A stretch of DNA of 33,166 nucleotides from Armatimonadota bacterium (GTDB lineage Bacteria; Armatimonadota; UBA5829). The notes below the pieces were generated by a model. It was not told where the DNA came from, did no database searches, and saw only the letters and a list, made by a program, of their open reading frames with translations. Location: the NCBI GenBank assembly GCA_039679645.1, contig JBDKUO010000044.1, forward strand, positions 1-33,166, in the 5' to 3' direction. This document shows positions 25,684-33,084 of this stretch, piece by piece. How positions within the stretch are numbered: the stretch's first letter is position 1; each line of letters begins with the position of its first letter. The position numbers were made by a program, and so were the translations under genes.

Positions 25684-27846
25684 TCAAACCCTGCGCAAGT
25701 TAGCAATTGATACCACGAGCTTTTTTATTCCCTGACCCTCGAACGCGACCGTGACTACCTCGCTGTCTCCACTTCCTGTGGAGTTGAGTACGATTCCTGT
25801 GCCAAACTGATCGTGCTCAACTTTTGTCGCAGGTTTATAGGTAGCCGGTCCGCTGGAACGAGTCGGCTTGAACTCCGATCTCCAGCTTGTGTTGGTGGAT
25901 TTGCGCTTGCTCGATGGCGATTCGGCAAAAAGTTCTTCCGGTATTTCGGATATAAACCGCGAAATGTCCGAGCGCTGAATCTGACCCATAATCATTCTCT
26001 GATGAGCAAAGCTGAACTTGAGTTCTTCACGAGCGCGCGTCATACCCACGTAACAGAGCCGCCGCTCCTCTTCAAGCTCCTCGCGGTCATCAGCGGATCG
26101 TCTGTGCGGAAAAATTCCTTCTTCCATTCCGGCCATAAACACCACCGGGAACTCCAACCCCTTCGCCGCGTGCAGAGTCATCATCGTGATCGCCTTGCCG
26201 GATTCGTCATAGGTGTCGATATCTGAAATGAGGGCGACATTCTCCAAAAACGTCCGCAGGCTGGAGTCTTCATTATTGATCTCGAACTGCTCGGTAACGG
26301 ACAAAAGTTCCTCGACGTTCTCGATGCGCGACTGATTCTCCATGCTATGCTCGGCCTTAAGAGCTTCGATATAGCCCGACAGCAGCAGTATCTCCTCCGT
26401 GAGCCGCCGCACCGGCACGGTATCTACCATCTCATGCAGGTGATGAACCATCTCGCCGAACTTGGCTATAGCTACGCGAGCTTTCTTGGTGATATCAGTG
26501 GCCTCTTCGGCGCGTCTTATGGCTTCGTAGAGTGTTATCTGCTCGTTTATCGCAAACATTTCCAACCGTGAGATCGAGGTCTGGCCTATCCCGCGAGTCG
26601 GGACATTTATCACTCGCCGCAGGCTCACCGTCTCGTATGGGTTCAATGCCAAGCGCAGGTAGGCGAGAATATCTTTGATCTCCTTGCGCTCATAGAACCG
26701 CACAGCCCCCACCAGACGATACGGTATTCGCCTGTTGATCATTGCCTCTTCAAATATACGCGACTGAGCGTTCATCCGGTAGAGTATAGCGATATCCGAG
26801 TATTCGCGTCCGCCTCCGAACGAGACCATATCCTCAATCTCGCGGGCGATATTGTTGGCCTCATCTACATCGTTTGCCGATTCGATTATCTCGATATCCT
26901 TGCCTTCGTCGTTTTCGGTCCAGAGCTTTTTGTTGGCGCGTCCCTTGTTGCGCATGACTACATGGTGTGCCGCTTCCAGAATTTTCTTGGTGGAACGGTA
27001 GTTTTGTTCCAGTTTGTATACGGTGGCTTCCGGGTAGTCCGACTCGAACTGGAGTATGATCCCGACATCCGCCCCCCGCCATCGATAGATCGACTGGTCG
27101 TCATCACCCACGCAGAATATGTTATGGTGCTTTGCCGCGAGGTTGCGCACAAGCTGATACTGCGAGTAGTTGATATCCTGATACTCATCGACCATGATAT
27201 ATTTGAAGCGGTTCTGATAGTGCTCCAGCACGGCGGGTTTATTGCGCAGGAGAATGACCGTATACATAATCAGGTCATCAAAGTCGAGCGCATGGTTTTG
27301 CGCGAGTTTTTGTTGATAGACCTTGTATACCTTCTCCGCAACGCCCTCCAGATGTCCGACAAACCTCTTTCCGAACTCCTCAGGCAGCACAAGTTGTTCC
27401 TTGGCCCGTGATATCAGGTTCAGGATTTCCCGTGGGTGATATCGTTTCTGATCGAGGTTGAGGTTATCCAACGACTCCCTGATGAGCGCAGTCTGGTCGC
27501 CGTCATCAAAGATTGTGAAGTTTCTGTCCAGGCCGATCTCCTCGCCCTTCTCGCGCAATATCCGTGCGCAGATGCCGTGAAAAGTGCCTGCCCACATGCG
27601 GGTAGCGCCTTCGCCCAGCAGATGTTCGATGCGTTCTTTCATTTCATTGGCGGCTTTGTTGGTAAAAGTCACCGCGAGGATATTCCATGGCCGCACACCG
27701 TGCTTTTTAATTAGATTCGCAATGCGATACGTCAGCACGCGGGTCTTTCCACTCCCCGCGCCCGCAAACACCAGCACCGGCCCGTCGATATGTTCCACAG
27801 CAGCCCTCTGCTGCTCGTTTAGTGTGTCGATAATTGTAGTTTCCAT
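25684..27846 (-). CDS. pcrA: UvrD/PcrA-type superfamily 1 DNA helicase
   Basis: The 720-residue protein is a 3'-5' helicase used in nucleotide excision repair and in removing blocks to replication. All SF1A motifs are present: Q motif LNEQQRAAV, Walker A GAGSGKT (29-35), TFTNKAANEM (Ia), Walker B VDEYQDIN, VGDDDQSIYRWRGAD (III), LEQNYRST (IV), TLHAAKGLEFPVVF (V) and YVGMTRARE (VI). The C-terminal tail from about 680 (FGTGIVLNS...VVSIANLRRV) is the Tudor-like domain that binds RNA polymerase in PcrA. There is no Shine-Dalgarno; an extended -10 lies 9 nt before the ATG. Confidence 0.95.
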   Translation of the reverse strand: METTIIDTLNEQQRAAVEHIDGPVLVFAGAGSGKTRVLTYRIANLIKKHGVRPWNILAVTFTNKAANEMKERIEHLLGEGATRMWAGTFHGICARILREKGEEIGLDRNFTIFDDGDQTALIRESLDNLNLDQKRYHPREILNLISRAKEQLVLPEEFGKRFVGHLEGVAEKVYKVYQQKLAQNHALDFDDLIMYTVILLRNKPAVLEHYQNRFKYIMVDEYQDINYSQYQLVRNLAAKHHNIFCVGDDDQSIYRWRGADVGIILQFESDYPEATVYKLEQNYRSTKKILEAAHHVVMRNKGRANKKLWTENDEGKDIEIIESANDVDEANNIAREIEDMVSFGGGREYSDIAILYRMNAQSRIFEEAMINRRIPYRLVGAVRFYERKEIKDILAYLRLALNPYETVSLRRVINVPTRGIGQTSISRLEMFAINEQITLYEAIRRAEEATDITKKARVAIAKFGEMVHHLHEMVDTVPVRRLTEEILLLSGYIEALKAEHSMENQSRIENVEELLSVTEQFEINNEDSSLRTFLENVALISDIDTYDESGKAITMMTLHAAKGLEFPVVFMAGMEEGIFPHRRSADDREELEEERRLCYVGMTRAREELKFSFAHQRMIMGQIQRSDISRFISEIPEELFAESPSSKRKSTNTSWRSEFKPTRSSGPATYKPATKVEHDQFGTGIVLNSTGSGDSEVVTVAFEGQGIKKLVVSIANLRRV

Positions 27847-27855
27847 GCCGGCTAT

Positions 27856-27864
27856 ATTATAGCA
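27856..27864 (-). promoter_or_regulatory. Extended -10 promoter of pcrA (near-leaderless)
   Basis: On the minus strand TGCTATAAT (27864-27856) is a perfect extended -10. The pcrA ATG begins 9 nt after it, so the 5' leader would be only about 2-3 nt. No good -35 is visible, which is usual for extended -10 promoters. Confidence 0.6.
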
Positions 27865-27867
27865 GAT

Positions 27868-27921
27868 GTGGAGGGTTGAAAGTGGAGGGTGAAGAGATGA
27901 GAGTCGAAAGTGGAAAGCATG
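27868..27921. repeat. Purine-rich word repeat (GTGGAAAG class)
   Basis: Words such as GTGGAGGGTTGAAAGTGG, GAGGGTGAAGAG and GAAAGTGGAAAGC repeat here. The reverse-complement version is at 15546-15584. Confidence 0.5.
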
Positions 27922-27930
27922 GTGTTGGTG

Positions 27931-27959
27931 TTCGGACGCGATATCAGATCGCGTCCGAA
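27931..27959. repeat. 29-bp palindrome, copy 2
   Basis: TTCGGACGCGAT (27931-27942), ATCAG, ATCGCGTCCGAA (27948-27959). It is the same as copy 1 except that the 5-nt centre is inverted (ATCAG in place of ATCTG), and it is again followed by ACAGAA. It lies upstream of pcrA, between divergent genes. Confidence 0.85.
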
Positions 27960-28266
27960 ACAGAACCCTGCAATTTCAGATTTACAGCAGTGAATCATTT
28001 CAACGCAGTTTTGTTCTTTGCTACAGCCAATTATGTATGCGTTGAGATAGTGTTATAGATGAATGGAGTGTTACATAATGTTTGGATGTCGTGGTAATAA
28101 CGCCAGTCGCATATTGCTGAATACAGGTAACGATAAAAGTATAATTGACAAAACCGTAATTATATGATACTCTGCCTTAAATAATAAGCGTCTTGAATTG
28201 TGTCCGTATACAAAAAAAGGCGCAATACACTCCATAATAATAGCCACTCAGCACTGGGGGAGAAAA
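27960..28266 (+). promoter_or_regulatory. Gene-free stretch with weak promoter candidate for PEP-CTERM gene 1
   Basis: About 300 bp without a credible gene. TTGACA (28145-28150) is a perfect -35, but the nearest -10-like boxes (GATACT at 28166-28171, 15-bp spacing; TACTCT at 28168-28173, 17-bp spacing) are poor. No sigma54 or riboswitch pattern was seen. GGGGGAGA just before 28267 is the ribosome binding site. Confidence 0.3.
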
Positions 28267-29007
28267 ATGAAAGCGTCATTTGTATTTATGGCAGCACTTG
28301 TGCTGTTGACTTCAACATCGGCAATAGCTGAGACCTATGCTGACGATACATTCGTGCCTACTAATTGGAGCAATTACACAATTTCTTCCTACTCATCAAA
28401 CTCAATGTCTTACGGATATGTCCAGATGGACGCCTCGTTCAGTGGGCAAGGTCACTTCAATGGTTATATGAATGTGGATAACGTATGGGTTTACGATCCT
28501 GGTACAGGGATGTATCGGTATGATCCTGGAGTAGTGCAACTGCTTGTGGGTTTCTTGCAACATGATGCTGTCTACACACCCAGTAATCAAGGCGCAATAG
28601 TATCCATGAGTTGGACATATGATGCGGAAGGGTCTGTCAGTGGCACCGGTGGTGGGTTTTTCGACTGGCGTCCGGTGGTTCGCCAAAATGGCAGCTTTTT
28701 CGAGTACAACGGGGAGCACCTTTATAGCAATGACGGCAGTTTGCATGCTATCAGTCTCGATGGATTATCAGCCAAGGACTTTGGATGGGGATCTCATCCG
28801 GACTTTTCTAAAAATGGCAGCCAGATCGAGATGGGTGGCATAATCTCTGGTGGTTGTGGTCCGGTGTCATCCTGTTCCAGCGTATCTTTGAGCCTGGACG
28901 TAGATAATTGGCAGGTCAATATTTATGATGTGCCTGAACCTTCTACAACCGGATTCCTGATAAGCAGCTTGATAATGCTGGGTCTATTGCGACGATCTAG
29001 ACCTTGA
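28267..29007 (+). CDS. Exported PEP-CTERM protein 1
   Basis: The 246-residue product begins with a signal peptide (1-26, ending SAIAETYA) and ends with a PEP-CTERM sorting tail: VPEPSTTGFLISSLIMLG, then LLRRSRP. Such tails are recognised by exosortase (EpsH/XrtA type), which moves the protein to the surface in bacteria that make extracellular polysaccharide. The middle is rich in Ser, Gly, Tyr and Asn with beta-strand alternation; it has no known domain. ATG 28267 follows GGGGGAG; an upstream in-frame start at 28198 would bury the signal peptide. No exosortase is in the window, so sorting depends on genes elsewhere. Confidence 0.88.
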   Translation: MKASFVFMAALVLLTSTSAIAETYADDTFVPTNWSNYTISSYSSNSMSYGYVQMDASFSGQGHFNGYMNVDNVWVYDPGTGMYRYDPGVVQLLVGFLQHDAVYTPSNQGAIVSMSWTYDAEGSVSGTGGGFFDWRPVVRQNGSFFEYNGEHLYSNDGSLHAISLDGLSAKDFGWGSHPDFSKNGSQIEMGGIISGGCGPVSSCSSVSLSLDVDNWQVNIYDVPEPSTTGFLISSLIMLGLLRRSRP

Positions 29008-29042
29008 AGATAAGGATGGAAAGTCTAGACCATTATTTGCCT

Positions 29043-29071
29043 TTGGCAAGCCCGCATTGCAGGGATAATAT
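29043..29071 (+). promoter_or_regulatory. Candidate promoter for PEP-CTERM gene 2
   Basis: TTGGCA (29043-29048), 17 bp and TAATAT (29066-29071) form a reasonable sigma70 promoter. The leader that follows contains a 7-bp hairpin, ATGCAAG/CTTGCAT (29091-29097/29109-29115). Confidence 0.45.
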
Positions 29072-29170
29072 GAATCCAAGGTCTCGAAATATGCAAGTCA
29101 TTGCCAGGCTTGCATGAAAGAAGACCATGCAGTCGGCATACAACACTACTTAAGAAAGGAGGAGAGAGAG

Positions 29171-29746
29171 ATGAAAAGAATCCAATTGATACTTGCGCTG
29201 GTGTGCGTTGCACTGTTGGTGACGGCAAGCGCAGCCATTGCTGAAAATGCGCCGTGGTGGCGCGGACAGAATAACACAGCCCTTGCTGACTGGACTCCGC
29301 AGGGCCTTACATTCAATGCCGTAGGCAATGGTTTAGAACCATATGTAACACCATCCGTGGTTGTCGGCAGTAACTATGTATCGATAAGCATACCTAACTT
29401 CTACCTGACCAATAATCCACAAAAACTGATGCGGATTCAGGTCTGGTGGGAACTCGGCGGTGTAAAGCCGACATTCGATGTCGTCAACGGCATCTACGGC
29501 CTTCCCGGAAACGAGACTGTCCGCCCCTTTGATCTTGTCAGCGAGACAAGTGATCCTGTCTATTCCCTCTCGGATTGGGTGATAGAGCCGAATCCGTATT
29601 GGGAACAAATATCGCTCGGCAAGACTGCCAACACAATTATCGACAGGATTATAATTGACACCTGGTGTGTGCCGGAGCCTTCGTCAATTATCGTCTTGGC
29701 TGGTGGGTTAGGCACACTGCTCGCGTTTAGAAGGCGCAGAGTGTAG
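29171..29746 (+). CDS. Exported PEP-CTERM protein 2
   Basis: The 191-residue product has a signal peptide (1-24, LILALVCVALLVTASAAIA) and a C-terminal PEP-CTERM tail (VPEPSSIIVLAGGLGTLL, then AFRRRRV). The central part (about 25-165) is beta-rich with many aromatic residues (NAPWWRGQNNTALADWTP, MRIQVWWELGG), as in secreted surface or matrix proteins, but matches no domain I know. GGAGG is 8 nt before ATG 29171. It is 163 bp after PEP-CTERM gene 1 and shows no clear similarity to it outside the tail. Confidence 0.88.
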   Translation: MKRIQLILALVCVALLVTASAAIAENAPWWRGQNNTALADWTPQGLTFNAVGNGLEPYVTPSVVVGSNYVSISIPNFYLTNNPQKLMRIQVWWELGGVKPTFDVVNGIYGLPGNETVRPFDLVSETSDPVYSLSDWVIEPNPYWEQISLGKTANTIIDRIIIDTWCVPEPSSIIVLAGGLGTLLAFRRRRV

Positions 29747-29764
29747 CCGCGTAAATCTAAAAGA

Positions 29765-29867
29765 ATCTCTGGGCAGCAGACGGACTGAGGCGACCGTCTA
29801 GCTATCTCGGAGAATAGTGAATGAACTCTCGCGGCTGTGGCAGAACAGGATGTCTGCCGAGTTCATT
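29765..29867 (+). promoter_or_regulatory. Strongly structured untranslated segment
   Basis: Two hairpins are clear. AGACGG-10 nt-CCGTCT lies at 29778-29799. A long imperfect stem has right arm TCTGCCGAGTTCATT (29853-29867) and left arms AATGAACTC (29820-29828) and GGCAGA (29839-29844), separated by a 10-nt bulge. It lies between PEP-CTERM gene 2 and the phosphoesterase remnant. It matches no riboswitch I recognise; it could be a terminator/leader, a small RNA or a repeat. Confidence 0.45.
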
Positions 29868-29916
29868 ACGAATGAAACAAGATGTTCTGTATTTAGAGGA
29901 GGGAAGGGAAATCGCA

Positions 29917-30401
29917 ATGCAAAAATACATTAGAGTAGCTTTGTTTTGCGTAATTCTATGTGGGGTTTTAGCTGTCGGAGTTTGGGCAACTGATTTATGG
30001 GTTCTTCAGTTTTCGGATACGCATTACACAGCATACAATCCTGCCAATGGGACCAGCGCTTGCGTACAGGCGATGAACGTTATGCCGGGCACGACCTGGA
30101 ATTATGTTGGTGGTCGGACGCTCAGCGTCAGGCTCTTCACAGTGTAATCGAAGGCTATCGTGTTATAGCCATACTTCACAGCCATACTCATTACACTCAA
30201 CATTATAGTTGTTTCGGTTGTGATATATACGATCCCGGCTCAGCAACATATAATGGCGGAGTAAGTATGCTGCATATAACGAATAATACGGTGCAATATC
30301 TCCATTACATCGCCAATTGCTCAGCTTCCCGAACACTGACAGATCTGTCCGGCAATTGGACCGGCGGCACTTGGGATTGGGCATATAGCAAATCTTACTA
30401 A
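29917..30401 (+). pseudogene. Metallophosphoesterase pseudogene with the middle deleted
   Basis: The first part (29917 to about 30107) encodes a signal peptide (MQKYIRVALFCVILCGVLAV...) and the start of a calcineurin-like phosphoesterase (WVLQFSDTHY, metal Asp and His). From about 30108 the homology continues in another frame: WWSDAQRQALHSVIEGYRVI, HSHTHYTQHY (the C-terminal metal His motif), GCDIYDPGSA and YLHYIANC, to a stop at 30399. Everything between, including the GD and GNH metal motifs, is missing. The junction lies at TTGGTGG (30107-30113), and the frames do not match, so no active enzyme can be made. A good ribosome binding site (GGAGGGAAGGG) remains. The intact parent was probably an exported surface phosphatase. 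Confidence 0.85.
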
Positions 30402-30470
30402 CATCAGTTTCTACTAAATTCTACTTGAGCAACATGTAATGTGCTTATCGCCTCCGGCGCATAATGAAAT

Positions 30471-30505
30471 GTGGAGTCTATTCAATTGAGTGGACTCCAC
30501 TTTTT
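30471..30505 (+). terminator. Rho-independent terminator
   Basis: GTGGAGTC (30471-30478) pairs with GACTCCAC (30493-30500), followed at once by TTTTT (30501-30505). This is the cleanest intrinsic terminator in the window, 70 bp after the pseudogene. Confidence 0.85.
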
Positions 30506-30557
30506 AGTATGCCGGGCATGCGCTCTATCTCGGAGGTGTAGGTTCAGGAAGTCTGTG

Positions 30558-30586
30558 TTCGGATGCGATATCCGGTCGCGTACGAA
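30558..30586. repeat. 29-bp palindrome, copy 3 (degenerate)
   Basis: TTCGGATGCGAT (30558-30569), ATCCG, GTCGCGTACGAA (30575-30586). Compared with copies 1 and 2 it has three changes in the arms; two leave G-T type pairs and one a mismatch. It lies 53 bp after the stop of the glycosyltransferase operon. Confidence 0.7.
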
Positions 30587-30605
30587 ACGAACGTCGCAAA
30601 CCATC

Positions 30606-30644
30606 ATCAAATATAAAATCCAAAATCCCAAATACTAAATCAGT
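30606..30644. repeat. AT-rich word repeat
   Basis: ATCAAATATAAAATCC, AAAATCCCAAATAC and TAAATCAG words. The end (AAATACTAAATCAG) is nearly identical to the copy at 15975-16009. Confidence 0.6.
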
Positions 30645-31506
30645 TGTGTGGTTTTGTCCGCTTAATCAATGACCTCTGCCTCAACCAGAGCGCGATTATT
30701 GCAAGCGGCGTAAGAAGGATTTTCAGGCTGTGCGAGTTGTATTTGAGGTAGTATCGCAGCATGCTTTTGTGATGCTGTTTGATCATAGGCACGGGGTTCT
30801 GGTCGCTAGCCGCTCCGATCCTGTGCGACACCGATACCATCGGGTAATACACCACGCGCCAGCCTGCCATGTGCGCTCGCTTGCACCAGTCCACATCTTC
30901 GAGGTACATAAAGAACCTCTCGTCAAGCAGCCCTGTCTGCTCGAAAGTCTCTCTTCTTGCCATCAGAGCCGAGCCCGAGAGCCAGTCCACATCCGCGATC
31001 TGATCGTGAGCGAAATCGATCATCAGATAGTCGCGCACGAACCTGTTTTTTGGCGAGAGCTTGCCGAAGATAGTGTGGCGAAAGATAGCTGCGAACATAG
31101 TCGGGAAATGCCGTGCTGAAAATTGCAGACTCCCATTGGGGTTTAATATCTTCGGCCCAAGCATTCCTATATCGGGGTTATCGTCCATATAGCCGACCAT
31201 CTTTGCCAGGACGTCCGGTTCGAGCATACGGCAGTCCGGGTTGAGCAGCAGCACATACCTGCCCCGTGAGCGCCTGATCGACAGGTTGTGAGCCGCGCCG
31301 AAACCGAGGTTCACGCTGTTTCGGATAAGCGTTACCTGCCCGTCAAATTCTGATGTGATCATATCAGCCGAGCCGTCCGAGGACGCGTTATCAGCCACGA
31401 TCACCTCAAAGCTTACCGCCCCATCCTGGGAGAGCATCGAGTTCAGACAATCACGCAGTTCGTCTTTCGTATTCCAGTTCACTATGCTTACTGTAACGTC
31501 GATCAA
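30640..31506 (-). CDS. Family 2 glycosyltransferase (rhamnosyltransferase-like), second of pair
   Basis: The 288-residue GT-A enzyme adds a sugar to a cell-surface polysaccharide or glycolipid. Visible features: VSIVNWNTKDELRDCLNSML (6-25), VADNASSDGSADM (donor base region), GRYVLLLNPDC with the NPD variant of the DxD metal motif (about 82-92), the acceptor-side GSALMARRETFEQTG, and LEDVDWCKRAHMAGW with the catalytic acidic pair. A C-terminal hydrophobic stretch with basic residues (LLTPLAIIALWLRQRS) may attach it to the membrane. The start is one base after the stop of the next glycosyltransferase upstream. These likely work on the same glycan. Confidence 0.93.
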   Translation of the reverse strand: MIDVTVSIVNWNTKDELRDCLNSMLSQDGAVSFEVIVADNASSDGSADMITSEFDGQVTLIRNSVNLGFGAAHNLSIRRSRGRYVLLLNPDCRMLEPDVLAKMVGYMDDNPDIGMLGPKILNPNGSLQFSARHFPTMFAAIFRHTIFGKLSPKNRFVRDYLMIDFAHDQIADVDWLSGSALMARRETFEQTGLLDERFFMYLEDVDWCKRAHMAGWRVVYYPMVSVSHRIGAASDQNPVPMIKQHHKSMLRYYLKYNSHSLKILLTPLAIIALWLRQRSLIKRTKPHN

Positions 31507-31507
31507 G

Positions 31508-32347
31508 TTAGCCTCTCAGCGCCATACTTATTCTGATGCATATGCTCGTCAGCCAGTACATAGGCGCAGATATTTTGCCCTTGAAGTGCTTGTTATAAAA
31601 CCTCAGAAGCGACTTATGCGACTCTCTCGTCATCTTGCGCCTGCCGGCCTGCTTAGTGCCCGCCGCGCCGTGGTGGATCACTGTAGCATCGGGCGTGAAG
31701 TATATTTTATATCCCCACAAATGAGCGCGATACAGCCAGTCCACTTCATTAAAGAAAATAGGAAACTGCTCGTCAAAGATGCCGATATCATCCAGCGCAC
31801 TCCTGCTCAGTATCAGACAGGACCCCATCGGCTGGTCGACCTCGGCGGCCTTGTCATACTTAAAATACGTCATTCTATACGCACCGAATGCCCTGCTGTG
31901 TGGGAATAGTTTTGAAAGACCCAGAAACTCCCATGCTATTGCGCCGGGGTAGGGGAATGACCGCACAGAACGGTCTATTGTCCCATCAGGCCTGACCAAT
32001 TTCCCTCCTGCAGCCGCTGCATCAGGGTGAGAAACCATGAAATCCAGCAGAGCGTCTATTGAGCCCTCGGTTACCTCAGTATCCGGATTCAAGAGTAGAA
32101 CGAAGTCTCCTTTAGCCAAAGCCAGAGCCTGATTATTCCCACGGGCGTAGCCGTAGTTTTTCGAGTTGGCAATAAGATGGACGTGCGGAAACTCAGACTT
32201 GAAAGCGTGTTCATCAAAATCATCTGAGGCATTATCTACCACAATGAACTCATACTCGCACGACGGCGCATGCCTCTCAATCGACTTCAATAGTGCCATC
32301 AGGAGGCCAGTGGTGTTCCAGTTAACGATTATAATCGATAATTGCAC
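31508..32347 (-). CDS. Family 2 glycosyltransferase (rhamnosyltransferase-like), first of pair
   Basis: The 279-residue paralogue has LSIIIVNWNTTGLLMALLKS (3-22), IVVDNASDDFD, GDFVLLLNPDTEVTEGSIDA (DxD-like NPD) and GSCLILSRSALDDIGIFDEQ followed by FNEVDWLYRAHLWGY, where the usual E-D pair reads N-E. The start is GTG at 32347, with GGAGG 6 nt upstream, inside the last codons of the HAD gene (26-nt overlap), so translation is probably coupled. It is clearly related to the next gene; they may add successive sugars. Confidence 0.93.
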   Translation of the reverse strand: MQLSIIIVNWNTTGLLMALLKSIERHAPSCEYEFIVVDNASDDFDEHAFKSEFPHVHLIANSKNYGYARGNNQALALAKGDFVLLLNPDTEVTEGSIDALLDFMVSHPDAAAAGGKLVRPDGTIDRSVRSFPYPGAIAWEFLGLSKLFPHSRAFGAYRMTYFKYDKAAEVDQPMGSCLILSRSALDDIGIFDEQFPIFFNEVDWLYRAHLWGYKIYFTPDATVIHHGAAGTKQAGRRKMTRESHKSLLRFYNKHFKGKISAPMYWLTSICIRISMALRG

Positions 32348-32987
32348 CCAGCACCTCCATCAGATTATCAGCCACATAGTCCGGCGCCGCTTTTGAGAAA
32401 AAGTCAGGCGGGCGGTCTTCTCGCAGAAAGCCTATAGTTTTGACTCCCGCAGCCTTGCCGCACGCCACATCCATCGTGTGATCGCCCACCATAACGCTTG
32501 CATCCGCTCTCGCTTTGAGAGCGTCAAGAGCAGTATTGACCGGATCAGGATGGGGTTTATGATGTGTGGTGTCTTCGCGGCAGATCAGAATATCAGGTTC
32601 GATCCCGACTATACCGAGCGAGCCTTCACTGGCTTTTCGACAGTTGCGGGTGACAATGCCTACCTTTATGCCATGTTCTTTGAGCGAACCGACCATTTCA
32701 CGCGCAAAAGGTATTTCCTTCGCTCTTTCAGCATGATCGAGTTCGATTTCCTCAAGAATGTCCATTGCGCGAGCACGAAATGCTTCGCACTGATTATCAA
32801 GGACTGCGCAGGCGCTGTCTACCACGCCGAGGATGTCGAGGAGCATCAGCCCCGAAGTGTCTACTCCACACTCGGAGGCCAATTCTATCATTTTGCGCTT
32901 CATCAGGGGGAAGTCGATGTTGGTCTCCACCAGCGTCCCATCAAGGTCAAATAAGGCTGCGTCGACCGCGGTCAGCAAAGGCTTCAT
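32322..32987 (-). CDS. HAD superfamily phosphatase (phosphoglycolate-phosphatase-like)
   Basis: The 221-residue protein is a haloacid dehalogenase-type phosphatase with an alpha-helical cap. Motif I is ALFDLDGTLVETN with nucleophile D14 and acid/base D16; motif II is VGIVTRNC; motif III is the lysine of HHKPHPDPVN; motif IV is MVGDHTMDVACGKAAG. It is most like Gph/PpaX-type enzymes; the substrate could be phosphoglycolate, pyrophosphate or a sugar phosphate for the two glycosyltransferases that follow. I start at ATG 32987 because a TATAAT lies 7 nt upstream; the longer open frame up to 33158 runs through the promoter. Confidence 0.9.
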   Translation of the reverse strand: MKPLLTAVDAALFDLDGTLVETNIDFPLMKRKMIELASECGVDTSGLMLLDILGVVDSACAVLDNQCEAFRARAMDILEEIELDHAERAKEIPFAREMVGSLKEHGIKVGIVTRNCRKASEGSLGIVGIEPDILICREDTTHHKPHPDPVNTALDALKARADASVMVGDHTMDVACGKAAGVKTIGFLREDRPPDFFSKAAPDYVADNLMEVLGAIIDYNR

Positions 32988-32994
32988 TGTTTTT

Positions 32995-33023
32995 ATTATA
33001 GAGGCGACAGGTAAGAGGGTCAA
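32995..33023 (-). promoter_or_regulatory. Promoter of the HAD-glycosyltransferase operon (leaderless)
   Basis: On the minus strand TTGACC (33023-33018), exactly 17 bp and TATAAT (33000-32995) are followed after 7 nt by the ATG at 32987. There is no Shine-Dalgarno. The transcript should begin at or next to the start codon. Confidence 0.8.
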
Positions 33024-33084
33024 GCGGTGGTTCAGATATGGGTGCGTGTCAAATCTACGGAATTTTAATAGGTAAAAGATGAGG

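Noticed and set aside
27876-28058. 60-codon plus-strand open frame
   Set aside because: It starts inside purine-rich repeat words and runs through the palindrome; the product has no recognisable feature.
29765-29867. Cyclic-di-GMP or other known riboswitch
   Set aside because: The conserved GEMM core sequences are absent, and I could match no other riboswitch core.
29997-30107. Start of a separate gene in the frame of the 3' phosphoesterase part
   Set aside because: This stretch is the out-of-frame reading of the conserved N-terminal phosphoesterase segment; homology in this frame begins only at about 30108.
30640-32347. Complete polysaccharide biosynthesis cluster
   Set aside because: Only two glycosyltransferases and a phosphatase are visible; no nucleotide-sugar, flippase or polymerase genes are in the window.
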